A program made the translations under genes and the position numbers. A DNA stretch of 64,000 nt from Hydrocarboniphaga sp. (lineage in GTDB: Bacteria > Pseudomonadota > Gammaproteobacteria > Nevskiales > Nevskiaceae): positions 91,759-155,758 of the forward strand of contig NZ_JAQGNT010000009.1 in the NCBI RefSeq assembly GCF_028291725.1, in the 5' to 3' direction. Below, piece after piece: positions 33,933 to 44,578 of this stretch (within the stretch, counting starts at the first letter, position 1; every line of letters starts with the position of its first letter). The notes under the pieces were generated by a model, which worked only from the letters and a program-made list of their open reading frames with translations, had not been told where the DNA came from and did not search any database.

Positions 33933-35053
33933 GCGGCCAGCAGGATCCGCAGCATCCGCCGCAGCGGCTCGGCCGCGCCCCACAGCAGCTGATCGCCGCA
34001 GGTAAACGCAGCCAGATATTCCGGCCCCATGTTGAGCTTTCGCAGACGGCCGACCGGCACCTGCAGCCGGCCGCTAACCGCGGCCGGCGTCAGCTCGCGC
34101 ATACTGGCCTCGCGATCGTTCGGCACCACGCGCACCCAGTCGTTGGCGGTCCCGATCAGCGCCTGGATCTCGGCCAGCGGCACGTCGCGGTGCAGCTTGA
34201 TCGTCAGCGCTTGGCTGTGGCAGCGCATTGCGCCGATGCGCACGCACAGGCCGTCGACCGGGATTGGTTCCCAATCCGAACCATGACCGCGGCCGAGAAT
34301 CTTGTTGGTCTCGGCCTGGCCTTTCCATTCTTCCTTGGACTGGCCGTTGTCGAGCTGCTTGTCGATGTACGGGATCAGGCTGCCCGCCAAGGCCACGCCG
34401 AAGTTCTGCGTCGGAAATTCCGCACTGCGCAGCGTCGCGGTGACCTGGGTATCGATGTCGAGAATGCTGCTGGCCGGATCGGCGAGCAGGCCGGACACGG
34501 CCGCATGGGTCGCGCCCATCTGCGCGATCAGCTCGCGCATGTTCTGTGCACCGGCGCCACTGGCGGCCTGGTAGGTCATCGCGCTCATCCACTCGACCAG
34601 GTTCTCGCGATACAGCGCTCCAAGCGCCATCAGCATCAGGCTGACGGTGCAGTTGCCGCCGATGTAGTTCTTTACGCCGCTGTCGATGCCGCGGGAAATC
34701 ACTTCGCTGTTGACCGGATCGAGCACGATGATCGCGTCGTTGCTCATGCGCAGCGTCGAGGCCGCGTCGATCCAGTAACCGTTCCAGCCGGAAGCCCGCA
34801 GCTTCGGGAAAATCTCGCCGGTGTAATCGCCACCCTGGCAGGTGATGACGACGTCCATCGCGCGCAGCGCGTCGACGCTGGCGGCGTCGAGCAGCTTGCC
34901 GGCGTTCTTTGCAAACGCAGGCGCGGCTCCGCCGACGTTCGAGGTCGTGAAGAAATGCGGTTCGATCAGCGCGAAATCATTCTCCTGCTGCATGCGCTGC
35001 ATCAGCACCGAACCCACCATGCCGCGCCAACCCACCATGCCGACTTTCTTCAT
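33929..35053 (-). CDS. asd: aspartate-semialdehyde dehydrogenase
   Basis: Asd reduces aspartyl phosphate for lysine, threonine, methionine and diaminopimelate synthesis. The 374-aa protein belongs to the E. coli-like form: [18 protein letters not shown] at the N-terminus binds NADP, the nucleophile Cys is in [14 protein letters not shown], and [15 protein letters not shown] follows. It is 26 bp downstream of leuB in the leuC-leuD-leuB-asd order. Its stop codon lies in the end of a family B REPIN. Confidence 0.96.
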   Translation of the reverse strand: MKKVGMVGWRGMVGSVLMQRMQQENDFALIEPHFFTTSNVGGAAPAFAKNAGKLLDAASVDALRAMDVVITCQGGDYTGEIFPKLRASGWNGYWIDAASTLRMSNDAIIVLDPVNSEVISRGIDSGVKNYIGGNCTVSLMLMALGALYRENLVEWMSAMTYQAASGAGAQNMRELIAQMGATHAAVSGLLADPASSILDIDTQVTATLRSAEFPTQNFGVALAGSLIPYIDKQLDNGQSKEEWKGQAETNKILGRGHGSDWEPIPVDGLCVRIGAMRCHSQALTIKLHRDVPLAEIQALIGTANDWVRVVPNDREASMRELTPAAVSGRLQVPVGRLRKLNMGPEYLAAFTCGDQLLWGAAEPLRRMLRILLAA

Positions 35054-35079
35054 CTTCGTTCTCTGTTGCCCTCTTCGAA

Positions 35080-36156
35080 TCAGCGCTGCAGCGCTGCCAC
35101 TACCGCATCGCCCATCTCGCGCGTGCCGATGATCTTCTCGCCAGGCTGCGCGATGTCGCCGGTGCGATGGCCGGCACGCAGCACGCCCTTCACCGCCGCG
35201 TCGATGCGATCGGCGATGTCGCCGCGATCGAAGCTGTACTTGAACATCATGCCAACGGACAGGATCGTCGCCAGCGGATTGGCCTTGTTCTGGCCGGCGA
35301 TATCCGGCGCGCTGCCGTGAATCGGCTCGTACATGCCCTTGCCGTTCACGTCCAGCGAAGCCGAAGGCAGCATGCCGATCGAGCCGCCGAGCATCGAGGC
35401 TTCATCGGAAAGAATGTCGCCGAAGATATTGCCGGTGACGATCACGTCGAACTGCCTGGGCCTGCGGATCAGCTGCATCGCCGCGTTGTCGACGTACATA
35501 TGGCTCAGCTCGACGTCGGGATAGCCCTTGCCGACTTCGATGACGACTTCGCGCCACAGCCGCGAAGTCTCCAGCACGTTTTCCTTGTCGACCGAACACA
35601 GCTTCTTGCTGCGCTTGCGTGCCGCCTCGAAGCCGAGACGTGCGATGCGCTCCACCTCGGTGCGGCTGTAATGCATGGTGTCGTAGCCTTCTTCGACGCC
35701 TTCGGCATTCGTGCGGCGGCCGCGCGGCTGGCCAAAGTAGATGTCGCCGGTCAGCTCGCGCAGGATCAGCAGATCCAGGCCGGCGATGATCTCCGGCTTC
35801 AGCGACGAGGCCGCGGCAAGCTCTGCATAAGCCAGCGCCGGGCGGAAGTTCGCGAACAGGCCGAGATCCTTGCGAATGCCGAGCAGGCCGCGTTCCGGGC
35901 GCAGTTCGCGCGGCAGCTCGTCGTACTTGGGGCCGCCGACGGCACCGAGCAGGATGGCGTCGGCCGCACGCGCGAGTTTCTGCGTGGATTCGGGGTAAGG
36001 ATGGCCTTCGGCGTCGACCGCCGCGCCGCCGAGCAGGCCGAATTCGTATTCGAGCGCTTCGCCTTCGGCGCGCAGTACGTCGAGCACTTTCACGGCTTCG
36101 GCCATCACTTCAAGGCCGATGTAGTCGCCCGGGAGGATCGCGATTTTTTTGGTCAT
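35080..36156 (-). CDS. leuB: 3-isopropylmalate dehydrogenase
   Basis: LeuB oxidatively decarboxylates 3-isopropylmalate in leucine synthesis. The 358-aa protein shows [29 protein letters not shown], and the metal and substrate region [19 protein letters not shown] followed by [20 protein letters not shown]. The [14 protein letters not shown] cofactor loop is typical. In the second position of the N-terminal motif Tyr-Ile replaces the frequent Gly-Ile. A REPIN separates it from leuD. Confidence 0.96.
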   Translation of the reverse strand: MTKKIAILPGDYIGLEVMAEAVKVLDVLRAEGEALEYEFGLLGGAAVDAEGHPYPESTQKLARAADAILLGAVGGPKYDELPRELRPERGLLGIRKDLGLFANFRPALAYAELAAASSLKPEIIAGLDLLILRELTGDIYFGQPRGRRTNAEGVEEGYDTMHYSRTEVERIARLGFEAARKRSKKLCSVDKENVLETSRLWREVVIEVGKGYPDVELSHMYVDNAAMQLIRRPRQFDVIVTGNIFGDILSDEASMLGGSIGMLPSASLDVNGKGMYEPIHGSAPDIAGQNKANPLATILSVGMMFKYSFDRGDIADRIDAAVKGVLRAGHRTGDIAQPGEKIIGTREMGDAVVAALQR

Positions 36157-36183
36157 GTTTTCTTTCGGGTTTCAGCTGGAACT

Positions 36184-36249
36184 GTAGGAGCGGGTCATAC
36201 CCGCGACTGGATCTTCAAGGGCACAGTCGCGGGTATGACCCGCTCCTAC
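36184..36249. repeat. REPIN-like palindrome, family C (copy 1)
   Basis: GTAGGAGCGGGTCATACCCG on the left and the mirror CGGGTATGACCCGCTCCTAC on the right, with a short loop; the symmetry extends to ACTGTAG...CTACAGT. It lies between leuB and leuD inside the leu operon. Confidence 0.9.
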
Positions 36250-36269
36250 AGTCAGATGATTGAGTTCGG

Positions 36270-36911
36270 TTATGCCGTAAACAGCCACGGCGCTTCTTCC
36301 CTGCGACGCGCCTCGTACGCCCGGATCGCATCTCCCGCCTGCAGCGTCAGCCCGATCTCGTCGAGGCCGCGCACCAGGCAATCCTTGCGGAAGTCGTCGA
36401 CGTCGAAGCGATGCCGCAAGCCGCCGGGTGTGATCACCACCTGCTCGGGCAGATCGATCGTCAGCTGGTAACCCGGCGTCGCGGCGAGTTCCTCGAACAG
36501 CGACTCGATCACCTCGGCCGGCAGCGCCACCGGCAGGAATCCGGTCTTGAATGAATTGTTATAGAAGATGTCGGCGAAACTGCTCGCGATCACTGCGCGA
36601 AAACCGAAATCGTCCAGCGCCCAGACCGCGTGTTCGCGCGAAGAACCGCAGCCAAAATTCTCGCGGCTCAGCAGGATCTGCGCATCGCGAAACGCCGGCT
36701 GGTTCAGCACGAAGTCGGGATTCGGCCGCCGGCTCGCGACCGGCACGTCAAGCTCACCCGGATCGAGGTAGCGCCAACTATCGAACAGGTACTGACCGAA
36801 GCCGGTGCGCTTGATCGACTTCAAGTACTGCTTCGGAATAATCGCGTCGGTGTCGACGTTCGGCCGGTCCAGCGGCGCGACCTTGGCGGTGACGCTAGTG
36901 AAGGCTCTCAT
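36270..36911 (-). CDS. leuD: 3-isopropylmalate dehydratase small subunit
   Basis: LeuD pairs with LeuC to isomerise 2- to 3-isopropylmalate. The 213-aa protein contains [29 protein letters not shown] and [17 protein letters not shown], all typical. The ORF track extends it into leuC; the ATG at 36911 overlaps the leuC stop by four bases (ATGA), so the subunits are translationally coupled. Confidence 0.96.
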   Translation of the reverse strand: MRAFTSVTAKVAPLDRPNVDTDAIIPKQYLKSIKRTGFGQYLFDSWRYLDPGELDVPVASRRPNPDFVLNQPAFRDAQILLSRENFGCGSSREHAVWALDDFGFRAVIASSFADIFYNNSFKTGFLPVALPAEVIESLFEELAATPGYQLTIDLPEQVVITPGGLRHRFDVDDFRKDCLVRGLDEIGLTLQAGDAIRAYEARRREEAPWLFTA

Positions 36912-38332
36912 GCAAAGCTCCTGACATCGACGAAGTGCCCGGCAATACCGGCGGCGGCAGCCATCGCCGGCGATACCAGATGGGTACGGCCGCCCTGCCC
37001 CTGGCGCCCTTCGAAATTGCGGTTGCTGGTCGACGCACAGCGCTCGCCCGGTTCCAGGCGGTCGGCATTCATCGCCAGGCACATCGAGCAGCCCGGCTCG
37101 CGCCACTCGAAGCCGGCGTTTAGAAAGATCGTGTGCAGACCTTCTTTCTCGGCCTGCGCCTTGACCAGGCCCGAGCCCGGCACGACCAGCGCCAGCTTGA
37201 CGCTGGCGGCCTTGGTCCTGCCGCGTACGATCACGGCCGCGGCGCGCAGATCCTCGATGCGCGAGTTGGTACAGGAGCCGATGAAAACCTTGTCGATCCG
37301 GATCTGCTCGATCGGCTGGTTCGCCTGCAGGCCCATGTAGGCCAGCGCCTTTTCCATGCCGGAGCGCTTGACCGCGTCACCGACCTTGGCCGGGTCCGGC
37401 ACCGAGGCCGACACCGGCAGCACCATTTCCGGCGATGTGCCCCAGGTCACCTGCGGCTGGATCTCGGCCGCATCGAGCACGACTTCCTTGTCGAACAGCG
37501 CGCCTTCATCCGAGTGCAGCGTCTGCCAGTGCGCGGCCGCTTGGTCCCAGTGGTCGCCCTTGGGCGAGAACGGGCGTCCCTTGCAGTAGGCTATCGTCGT
37601 CTGGTCGACCGCGATCAGGCCGGCGCGCGCGCCGCCTTCGATCGCCATGTTGCAGACCGTCATGCGGCCTTCCATCGACAGCGCGGTGATCGCCTCACCG
37701 GCAAATTCGATCGAGTAACCATTGCCGCCGGCGGTGCCGATGCGGCCGATGATCGCCAGCACGATGTCTTTCGCGGTAACGCCCGGGCCGACCCGGCCGC
37801 GCACGACGATGCGCAGGGTCTTGGTTTTTTTCGCGATCAGGCACTGCGTGGCCAGCACATGCTCGACTTCGGAGGTGCCGATGCCGAAGGCCAGCGCACC
37901 GAAGGCGCCGTGCGTCGAAGTATGCGAGTCGCCGCAGACCACAGTCATGCCCGGCAAGGTCGCGCCCTGCTCCGGGCCGATCACATGGACGATGCCCTGG
38001 CGCAGATCGCTCATCTTGAAAAGCGTGATGCCGCTCTCAACACAATTGGACTCCAAAGCTTCGACCTGAGTGCGGGAAATCGGGTCGGTGATGCCGGAGC
38101 TTCTATTGGTGGTCGGCACGTTGTGATCGGCCACCGCAAGGTTCGCGGAAATGCTCCAGGGCTTGCGTCCATTCAGACGCAGCCCGTCGAAGGCCTGCGG
38201 GCTGGTGACTTCGTGCACCAGGTGGCGGTCGATATAGATCAGGCAGGAACCGTCGCCCTTGTCCTGGACGACGTGCTCATCCCAGATTTTTTCGTACAGG
38301 GTTCGTGCTGGCGTGTGCGCTGCGGAGGCCAT
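36908..38332 (-). CDS. leuC: 3-isopropylmalate dehydratase large subunit
   Basis: LeuC carries the [4Fe-4S] cluster of isopropylmalate isomerase. The cluster cysteines are in [18 protein letters not shown] and [10 protein letters not shown] choose the ATG at 38332 ([17 protein letters not shown]), giving 474 aa; the ATG at 38386 would add 18 residues with no family support. A divergent LysR gene and an ATTCC-N5-GGAAT box lie upstream, so LysR control is likely. Confidence 0.96.
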   Translation of the reverse strand: MASAAHTPARTLYEKIWDEHVVQDKGDGSCLIYIDRHLVHEVTSPQAFDGLRLNGRKPWSISANLAVADHNVPTTNRSSGITDPISRTQVEALESNCVESGITLFKMSDLRQGIVHVIGPEQGATLPGMTVVCGDSHTSTHGAFGALAFGIGTSEVEHVLATQCLIAKKTKTLRIVVRGRVGPGVTAKDIVLAIIGRIGTAGGNGYSIEFAGEAITALSMEGRMTVCNMAIEGGARAGLIAVDQTTIAYCKGRPFSPKGDHWDQAAAHWQTLHSDEGALFDKEVVLDAAEIQPQVTWGTSPEMVLPVSASVPDPAKVGDAVKRSGMEKALAYMGLQANQPIEQIRIDKVFIGSCTNSRIEDLRAAAVIVRGRTKAASVKLALVVPGSGLVKAQAEKEGLHTIFLNAGFEWREPGCSMCLAMNADRLEPGERCASTSNRNFEGRQGQGGRTHLVSPAMAAAAGIAGHFVDVRSFA

Positions 38333-38415
38333 TGGATCGCTCGTTCGGCTATCGGATGGCGCGGATTTTAGGCCTGGGCTTGCCATAACTCCAATGAATC
38401 GTTTGAATATCCTGC

Positions 38416-38430
38416 ATTCCGTTATGGAAT
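38416..38430. promoter_or_regulatory. candidate LysR-type operator between leuC and the regulator gene
   Basis: ATTCCGTTATGGAAT is an inverted repeat (ATTCC-N5-GGAAT) that fits the T-N11-A pattern of LysR-type sites. It lies 20 bp before the lysR-type ATG and about 85 bp upstream of leuC. It probably serves autoregulation and activation of leuCDB-asd. Confidence 0.65.
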
Positions 38431-38449
38431 TCGAGAGCAGTGCCTGTCC

Positions 38450-39322
38450 ATGGATACCCAGGATCTGAATGCCTTCGTCGAAGTCGCCGAGACCGGCTCG
38501 TTCTCAGCCGCCGCCGAGCGCCTGCACCTGACCCAGCCGGCGATCAGCAAGCGCGTCGCGTCGCTGGAGAACCGGCTGAAGCGGCCGCTGTTCGACCGCG
38601 TCGGCCGGCGCATCACGCTGACCGAGGCCGGCATCGCGCTGCTGCCCTATGCGCGACGTGTGCTGCACGAGCTGGAAGACGGGCGGCGCGCGGTGTCGCG
38701 GCTGTCCGTGGAGATCAGCGGCCGGCTGTCGATCGGTACCAGCCACCACATCGGCCTGCACCGGCTGCCGCCGGTGCTGAAGCATTACACCCAGCACTAT
38801 CCCGAAGTCGATCTCGACATCCATTTCATGGACTCCGAGGACGCCTGCGACGCGGTGCTGGCCGGCAAGCTCGAACTCGGCATCGTCACCCTGCCGCTGG
38901 CGCCGCTGCCCAAGCTCGAACAGCGCCTGGTGTGGCCCGATCCGCTGGCGGTGGTGGTGTCGCCCGAGCATGAACTGTCCAGGCTGAAGACGGTCGATCT
39001 GACTATGCTGGCCGCGCATCCCGCGGTGTTGCCGGACGCGGCCACGTACACTCATCGCATCATCACCTCGGCGCTGCAGCGGCATGGTGTGGCGCCGCGG
39101 GTGCGGCTGGCGACAAACTATCTGGAGACGCTGAAGATGCTGGTCGCGATCGGCCTGGGCTGGAGCGTGCTGCCGCGCTCGATGCTCGACGACAGCATCC
39201 GCGCGATCGACGTCGCCGGCTTCGAGCTGCAGCGCGAACTCGGCATCGTCTGGCACCAGCGCCGCACCCAATCCGCACCCGCCCGGGCGCTCATCGAAGA
39301 GCTGCTCGGAACTGCCACTTGA
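38450..39322 (+). CDS. LysR-family transcriptional regulator, probably of the leu operon
   Basis: The 290-aa regulator has an N-terminal winged helix-turn-helix ([36 protein letters not shown]) and a LysR substrate domain with [19 protein letters not shown] and [20 protein letters not shown]. It is divergent from leuC with a candidate LysR box between, so it may sense a leucine-pathway intermediate; this is inference from position. It is followed at 13 bp by a hydrolase gene. Confidence 0.88.
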   Translation: MDTQDLNAFVEVAETGSFSAAAERLHLTQPAISKRVASLENRLKRPLFDRVGRRITLTEAGIALLPYARRVLHELEDGRRAVSRLSVEISGRLSIGTSHHIGLHRLPPVLKHYTQHYPEVDLDIHFMDSEDACDAVLAGKLELGIVTLPLAPLPKLEQRLVWPDPLAVVVSPEHELSRLKTVDLTMLAAHPAVLPDAATYTHRIITSALQRHGVAPRVRLATNYLETLKMLVAIGLGWSVLPRSMLDDSIRAIDVAGFELQRELGIVWHQRRTQSAPARALIEELLGTAT

Positions 39323-39335
39323 CCTCGTCTCTTTC

Positions 39336-40190
39336 ATGCTCAGTAGCAACTTCAGGCTCGAACCCCGTCCCGTCCGCATCGGCGGCTACCAGACCCGCCT
39401 TCTGGAACGCAGCGGCCCCGCGGATCTGACGCTGCTGTTCATCCACGGCTGGGCCGACAGCGCCGATACCTATCGGCCGCTGATGGCGGCGCTGGCCGAC
39501 GTGCCGGCGCGGCTGGTCGCCGTCGACCTGCCGCAGTTCGGCGCCGCCGAGGATCTGGCGCCCGGGCCGCAGCTGCCGCAATTCGTCGCGTTCGTGCGGG
39601 CCGCGCTGGCTCATTTCGGCGCCCGCGGCAGGCTGCTGCCGATCGCGCAATCCCTGGGCGGACGCGCGCTGCTGATGGCGCTGAACCAGCCCCTGAGCCT
39701 CGACATTCCGGGCTGCGTAGTGATCGGCCCGGCGCCGCTGGATCTGCCGGCCTGGCAGAAGATGCTGGTGCGCAACGGCTCGCTGGCGCCCAGCGCCAGC
39801 CGGCTCGGCGACGAGCTGAGCTGGGAGCAGCAACAGGCCGAGTTCCTGAAGAGCTTCAAGCGCACCTGCCTGGCGCAGCCCGAACTCGTAGCGGACTCGG
39901 TTTACGCCGATTACCTGAGCCATTACACGCCGGCGCGCATCGCCCGCCACATGAGTTCACTGATCTCGATCGGCAACGAACTTCAGCAGCCGCTGCAGCT
40001 GTCGGCGCTGCAGCTGCCGGTCGAAATGATCTGGGGCGAGCTCGACCGCATGGCGCCGCTCAAGGGCGCCGATCGCTATGTAGAGGCGCTGGCGCAGGTG
40101 AATCTGACGGTCTTCAAGGGCTGCGGCCATCACGCGCATCTGGAGCGGGTGGCCGAGACCGCCGGGATCGTGCGCCGGCTGATTCCCTGA
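39336..40190 (+). CDS. alpha/beta-hydrolase
   Basis: This 284-aa cytoplasmic hydrolase has the HG motif LLFIHGWADSADTY (oxyanion hole), a nucleophile Ser in AQSLGGRAL, the acid Asp in WGELDRMAP and the His in GCGHHAHLE. The substrate is unknown; esterase or C-C hydrolase activity is possible. The start, 13 bp after the LysR gene, lacks a strong ribosome-binding site. A family C REPIN follows the stop. Confidence 0.85.
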   Translation: MLSSNFRLEPRPVRIGGYQTRLLERSGPADLTLLFIHGWADSADTYRPLMAALADVPARLVAVDLPQFGAAEDLAPGPQLPQFVAFVRAALAHFGARGRLLPIAQSLGGRALLMALNQPLSLDIPGCVVIGPAPLDLPAWQKMLVRNGSLAPSASRLGDELSWEQQQAEFLKSFKRTCLAQPELVADSVYADYLSHYTPARIARHMSSLISIGNELQQPLQLSALQLPVEMIWGELDRMAPLKGADRYVEALAQVNLTVFKGCGHHAHLERVAETAGIVRRLIP

Positions 40191-40194
40191 ACCT

Positions 40195-40268
40195 GTAGGA
40201 GCGGACCTTGTCCGCGATTCTTCGAGTGAGCGCTACCGTCGAGAATCGCGGACAAGGTCCGCTCCTAC
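40195..40268. repeat. REPIN-like palindrome, family C (copy 2)
   Basis: GTAGGAGCGGACCTTGTCCG on the left and CGGACAAGGTCCGCTCCTAC on the right, with a middle that itself mirrors (GCGATTCTTCGA / TCGAGAATCGC). It has the same first nine bases as copy 1 but a different hairpin core. It starts 5 bp after the hydrolase stop. Confidence 0.9.
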
Positions 40269-40400
40269 AGTTGTGCATCGAGAGCCTGACGTGATTCCCC
40301 GGCGCCCGACCTAGTCAGGACGAACGAGGTCGCCGGCGCGGCTCCGCTCCTAAGATGCGGCGGACAAGACTGCGACAGCAGCGCTGCGAGGGAGGACGCT

Positions 40401-42596
40401 ATGAAGCTCGATCGTGGCCTGCGCTATTGCGCAGCAATGGTGCTTGCGATGCAGGCGGCTGGCAGCGATGCAGCAAGCCGCTGCGGCGACGCCGCGCAGC
40501 GCCCCTGGTGCGACACCACGCTGAGCGCGTCACAGCGATCCGATCTGCTGCTGGCTTCGATGACGCTGTCACAGAAGATCGGGATGATGGCCGGTGACGA
40601 TGCGCTGAGCGTGATCAACGGCACACCGGCGACCGGTGTCGTCGACGGCATACCGGCACTCGGCATCCCGACGCTGTACATGTCCGACGGCCCGGTCGGG
40701 CCGCGCGAGGGCAAGGCCACCGCAATGCCCTCGCCGCTCGCGCTCGGCGCCAGCTTCGATCCGGCGCTGGCGCGGCGCGTCGGCGCGGCCATCGCCAACG
40801 AGGTCCGCTACGAGGGCAACGACCTGCTGCACGGCCCGAGCGTCGACGTGATGCGCACACCGCTGTCCGGCCGCGCGTTCGAAACCTATGGCGAAGATCC
40901 GCTGCTGAGCAGCCGTATCGCGCCGCAATGGATCATCGGCGCGCAGAGTGAAGGCGTGATCGCCAACGTCAAGCACTTTGCGGTCTATACACAGGAAGGC
41001 CAGATCGGCGTGCCGCCGGTGACCGCGCTGATCGGCGGGCGCCAGCTGGTCAATGCACTGATCGACGAGCGCACGCTGCGCGAGCTGTATCTGCCGCCTT
41101 TCGAGGCCGCCGTGCAACGGGGCGAAGTCGGCTCGCTGATGTGCGCCTACCACTTCGTCAACAGTGCGCCGGCCTGCTCCAGCGCACATCTGCTCGAAGA
41201 CATCCTGCGGCAGGAATGGGGCTTCGACGGTTTCGTGGTCTCCGACTACTACCTGGCAGTGAAGGACACGGTGCTGAGCGCGCGCAACGGCCTGGAGATC
41301 GAGATGCCGATCGGCACTTTCTATACGCCGCTGCTGCTGGAGCTGCAGGTACGCGCCGGCCTGATACCCGTGAGTACCATTGACCAGCGCGTCGGCAACA
41401 TCTTGCGCACGCTGTTCCGCTTCGGCTTCTTCGACCGCGCCGACTTCCCTTCCGACGACACGTTGATCGATCAGCCTGCGCACGCGCGGGTCGCGCGCGA
41501 CGCCGCCGAGCGAGGCATGGTGCTGCTGCGCAATACCGGCGTGCTGCCGCTGGATGCGCGCCAGCTGCGCCGCATCGCGGTGATCGGCGAGCCGGCGACG
41601 CGGCTGCCCAATGGCGGCGGCTCGTCGGCCGTGGTGCCGTTCCAGTTCGTTACGCCGCTGGACGCGATCACGCAGCGCGCCGGCAGCGGTATCGCGGTGA
41701 GCTACGACGACGGCCGCCAGCCGGCGAGCGCCACGGCGCTGGCCGCAAAATCCGATGTGGTGCTGGTATTCGTCGCCGACAAAAGCTCGGAAGGCGTCGA
41801 CAAGCGCTGCCTGTCGCTGGACTGCCCGCTGCTCGGCCGCAGCGCGCAGGACAGGCTGATCGAAGCCGTCGCGGCAGCCAACCCAAACACCGTCGTGATG
41901 CTCGAGATCGGCGGCCCGGTGCTGACGCCGTGGCGCGAGCACGTCGCCGCAATTCTCAGCGCCTGGTATCCGGGCCAGGAAGCCGGCGCGGCGATGGCGC
42001 GCGTGCTGTTCGGCGACACCGATCCGGGCGGCCGCCTGCCGGTCAGCTTTCCGGCGGCCGAGAAGGACACCGCGACCGCCGGCCACCTCGCACGCTATCC
42101 GGGCCTGCTGAACCAGGCGTTCTATTCCGAAGGGATCTTCACCGGCTACCGCTGGCACGACGCCAATAACGTCGCACCGGCTTATGCCTTCGGCTTTGGC
42201 CTGTCGTATACGCAGTTCGAGACCGGCGAACTCGAGGTGTCCACGCGCCGCGACGGCGGGCTGCGGGTGGCGATGAGCATCCGCAATGCCGGCAGCCGCG
42301 CCGGCTGGGCAGTGGCGCAGCTCTACCTCGGCCTGCCCTCGCCATCCGCCGACGTCGCGCAACCGGTGCATGCCTTGAAGGGCTTCGACAAACAGCGGCT
42401 GCAGCCTGGCGAATCACAACGCCTGCAATTCGATCTCGACCCTCGTGCGCTGTCGTATTGGGACATCGCCGACAACCGCTGGCGCGTCGCCGCCGGTTGC
42501 TATTCGATCGATGCCGGCAGCTCATCACGCGAGCTGCCGCTGCATCGGGCGATGAACCGCGCCGCCGACTCGAGTTGGTCCGCCGGCTGCCCCTGA
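40401..42596 (+). CDS. secreted glycoside hydrolase family 3 (beta-glucosidase-like)
   Basis: The 731-aa exported enzyme has a signal peptide (RYCAAMVLAMQAAGSDAA) and a GH3 catalytic barrel with the substrate-binding VKHFAVYTQEGQ region and the nucleophile Asp in GFDGFVVSDYY. The C-terminal alpha/beta domain has VVMLEIGGPVLTPW and a fibronectin-III-like end (GFGLSYTQFE). GGAGG lies just upstream of the ATG. It probably hydrolyses beta-linked glucosides or oligosaccharides in the periplasm or outside. SD-Y rather than the common SDW follows the nucleophile; the exact substrate is open. Confidence 0.9.
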   Translation: MKLDRGLRYCAAMVLAMQAAGSDAASRCGDAAQRPWCDTTLSASQRSDLLLASMTLSQKIGMMAGDDALSVINGTPATGVVDGIPALGIPTLYMSDGPVGPREGKATAMPSPLALGASFDPALARRVGAAIANEVRYEGNDLLHGPSVDVMRTPLSGRAFETYGEDPLLSSRIAPQWIIGAQSEGVIANVKHFAVYTQEGQIGVPPVTALIGGRQLVNALIDERTLRELYLPPFEAAVQRGEVGSLMCAYHFVNSAPACSSAHLLEDILRQEWGFDGFVVSDYYLAVKDTVLSARNGLEIEMPIGTFYTPLLLELQVRAGLIPVSTIDQRVGNILRTLFRFGFFDRADFPSDDTLIDQPAHARVARDAAERGMVLLRNTGVLPLDARQLRRIAVIGEPATRLPNGGGSSAVVPFQFVTPLDAITQRAGSGIAVSYDDGRQPASATALAAKSDVVLVFVADKSSEGVDKRCLSLDCPLLGRSAQDRLIEAVAAANPNTVVMLEIGGPVLTPWREHVAAILSAWYPGQEAGAAMARVLFGDTDPGGRLPVSFPAAEKDTATAGHLARYPGLLNQAFYSEGIFTGYRWHDANNVAPAYAFGFGLSYTQFETGELEVSTRRDGGLRVAMSIRNAGSRAGWAVAQLYLGLPSPSADVAQPVHALKGFDKQRLQPGESQRLQFDLDPRALSYWDIADNRWRVAAGCYSIDAGSSSRELPLHRAMNRAADSSWSAGCP

Positions 42597-42710
42597 TGTC
42601 AGCCTGACATCATGTTTCAGGCTTCTGAGTTCATCCGGAAACCAGCCGCCGCTAGGCTGCTCCGCGAATAGGGTCTCCAGCCGGGGGGCCTCAAATCAGG
42701 GAGTATCGAA

Positions 42711-43808
42711 ATGAACAGGGGAAGCAGGCTGTTTTGCGTTGTGCGCGCACTCGGCGCCGCGGTGCTGTTGCTGAGCGGCGTTGGCGCCGCCCAGGCCGCC
42801 GAATTCGGCGAGGTCAGCGTGTTCGCTCAGGTGCCGGTGCCGAACGGGTTTCCGGAAGGTCTGGCGGTGCATGGCGGCCACGTCTACACCGCCGGTCCGG
42901 CGACCGTGGGAACCTCGCTGAACAACAAGCCTTCGCGGGTATTCGAGTTCAGCCTGGCCAGCGGCGAGCTGACGCGCACGCTGATCACCCAGGGCGAAAA
43001 GGTTTTCGGCGCCGAACATGCGAACTCCTGCCTGGCTTTCGACGGCAATGGCCGCTTGTACGTGCTCAACAACCAGCTCGGCGCCTACCGTCTGGATTTG
43101 CAGACCGAAGAGCAAACCTCGTACACGCCGCCGTTCCCGAATCTGCGCAGCTGCCTGCCGCTGGGCCTGTCGAAGAACGCCTGCTCGACCACACCGCTGA
43201 ACCTGCCGCCGCTGCCCAACGACATCGCCTTCGACGAGCAGGGCTACGCCTACGTCACCGATTCGACGCAGGCGACGATCTGGCGGGTGCCGCCCGGCGG
43301 CGGCGAACCGCAGATCTGGTTCCAGGACTATCGCCTGGCCTCGGCCTACATCGGCGTCAACGGCGCGCGCCTGTCGCCGGACCGCAGCCAGCTGTTCTTC
43401 ACCGTGACCATCGATCCGCTGGGCCAGGGCTGGGTCTATACGCTGCCGCTGGTCGAGCAGCCGCAGAAGTCGGACCTGAAGGCCTTCCACTACTACCCGG
43501 CCGGTGGCCCGGACGGCATCGCCTTCGGCGCCTCGGGGCGGCTGTACGTGACGCTGGCGCTGCCGGGACGCTCCGCGATCTCGATCCTGAATCCGGACGG
43601 CAGCGAATACGCCCGCGTGCAGAACAAGCTGCTGAGCCTGATCGCGCCGCTGGATTCGCCGGCGAACATCGCCTTCGATGGTACGGGCAATATCCTGGTC
43701 AGCAATCACGCTTTCGCAACCGGCCTGCTGCTGCCCAAGCACTTCCAGATCCTGAAAATCTTCGTCGACGATTACGAATCGCCGCTGGCGGCGCCACTGC
43801 TACCGTAG
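42711..43808 (+). CDS. secreted SMP-30/gluconolactonase-like beta-propeller
   Basis: The 365-aa protein has a signal peptide (CVVRALGAAVLLLSGVGAAQA) and six-bladed-propeller repeats: FPEGLAVHGGHVYTAG, SCLAFDGNGRLYVLNN, NDIAFDEQGYAYVTDS, PDGIAFGASGRLYVTL and SPANIAFDGTGNILVSN. These resemble SMP-30/NHL/strictosidine-synthase-like propellers that act as lactonases or esterases. Whether metal-binding residues are complete cannot be judged by eye. It follows the GH3 gene on the same strand with a 114-bp gap, so the two may be functionally linked. Confidence 0.8.
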   Translation: MNRGSRLFCVVRALGAAVLLLSGVGAAQAAEFGEVSVFAQVPVPNGFPEGLAVHGGHVYTAGPATVGTSLNNKPSRVFEFSLASGELTRTLITQGEKVFGAEHANSCLAFDGNGRLYVLNNQLGAYRLDLQTEEQTSYTPPFPNLRSCLPLGLSKNACSTTPLNLPPLPNDIAFDEQGYAYVTDSTQATIWRVPPGGGEPQIWFQDYRLASAYIGVNGARLSPDRSQLFFTVTIDPLGQGWVYTLPLVEQPQKSDLKAFHYYPAGGPDGIAFGASGRLYVTLALPGRSAISILNPDGSEYARVQNKLLSLIAPLDSPANIAFDGTGNILVSNHAFATGLLLPKHFQILKIFVDDYESPLAAPLLP

Positions 43809-43814
43809 CTTCCT

Positions 43815-43877
43815 GTAGGAGCGGGTCATACCCGCGACTGTGCCGTCTGAGTCGCAGTCGCGGGTATGCGCTCCTAC
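43815..43877. repeat. REPIN-like palindrome, family C (copy 3)
   Basis: The same core as copy 1 (GTAGGAGCGGGTCATACCCG), but the right arm is shorter (GGGTATGCGCTCCTAC) and has lost three bases relative to the mirror. It sits between convergent genes. The right-end CTA is the TAG stop of the response regulator (43876-43874). Confidence 0.88.
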
Positions 43878-44578
43878 AGTTCCAGCTTATAACCGACGCC
43901 GTAGATCGAGCGGATCAGCTCCTGCTCGGGGCTGGCCGCGTCGAGCTTGCGGCGCAGGTTCTTGATGTGGCTGTCGACGGTGCGATCAGTGACCACGCGG
44001 TGATCGGTGTACAGGTTGTCGAGCAGCTGATCGCGCGAGAACACGCGGCCGGGCGCGGCGGCCAATGTCTTCAGCAAGCGGAACTCGACCGGCGTCAGAT
44101 CCAGCAACTGCTCGTTGAAGCTGGCCGCGTAGCGCTCCTCGTTGATCAGCAGCCCGGCGTTCGTCGCGGGCGCATCGTCAGCCGCATCGCCGCGGCTGCT
44201 GCGCCGCAGGATCGCCTTGACCCGCGCGACCACTTCACGCGGACTGAAAGGTTTGCAGATGTAGTCGTCGGCGCCGAGTTCGAGCCCGATCAGGCGGTCG
44301 ATCTCCTCGACCTTGGCGGTCATCATCACGATCGGCAGATCGCTGAAGCTGCGCAGGTCGCGACACACGTCCAGGCCGTCGCGGCCCGGCAGCATCAGGT
44401 CGAGCAGCACCAGGTCGGGATGATAGTCCTTGACCGCGTCGACCACGTCGCGGCCGTCGTTGATGATGCGGGTCTCGAAGCTGGCAGCCTTCAGATAATC
44501 CGAAACCACCGCGGCGAGCTTGGGCTCGTCCTCGACGATCAGGATGCGGCGTACCGGCATGGCAGGTGACGGACTCAT
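43874..44578 (-). CDS. OmpR-family response regulator (BaeR-like)
   Basis: The 234-aa regulator has a receiver domain with the acidic pair in VEDEP, the phospho-acceptor Asp in [13 protein letters not shown] and Lys in YICKPFSP. A winged-helix DNA-binding domain follows ([40 protein letters not shown]). It overlaps the sensor kinase gene by four bases. It probably answers envelope or metal stress; the divergent RcnB-like gene is a candidate target. The stop codon is in the REPIN end. Confidence 0.92.
   Translation of the reverse strand: MSPSPAMPVRRILIVEDEPKLAAVVSDYLKAASFETRIINDGRDVVDAVKDYHPDLVLLDLMLPGRDGLDVCRDLRSFSDLPIVMMTAKVEEIDRLIGLELGADDYICKPFSPREVVARVKAILRRSSRGDAADDAPATNAGLLINEERYAASFNEQLLDLTPVEFRLLKTLAAAPGRVFSRDQLLDNLYTDHRVVTDRTVDSHIKNLRRKLDAASPEQELIRSIYGVGYKLEL

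Noticed and set aside
40569-42371. 600-aa minus-strand ORF under the GH3 gene
   Set aside because: It is a full antisense frame of a well-conserved GH3 enzyme with signal peptide and ribosome-binding site.
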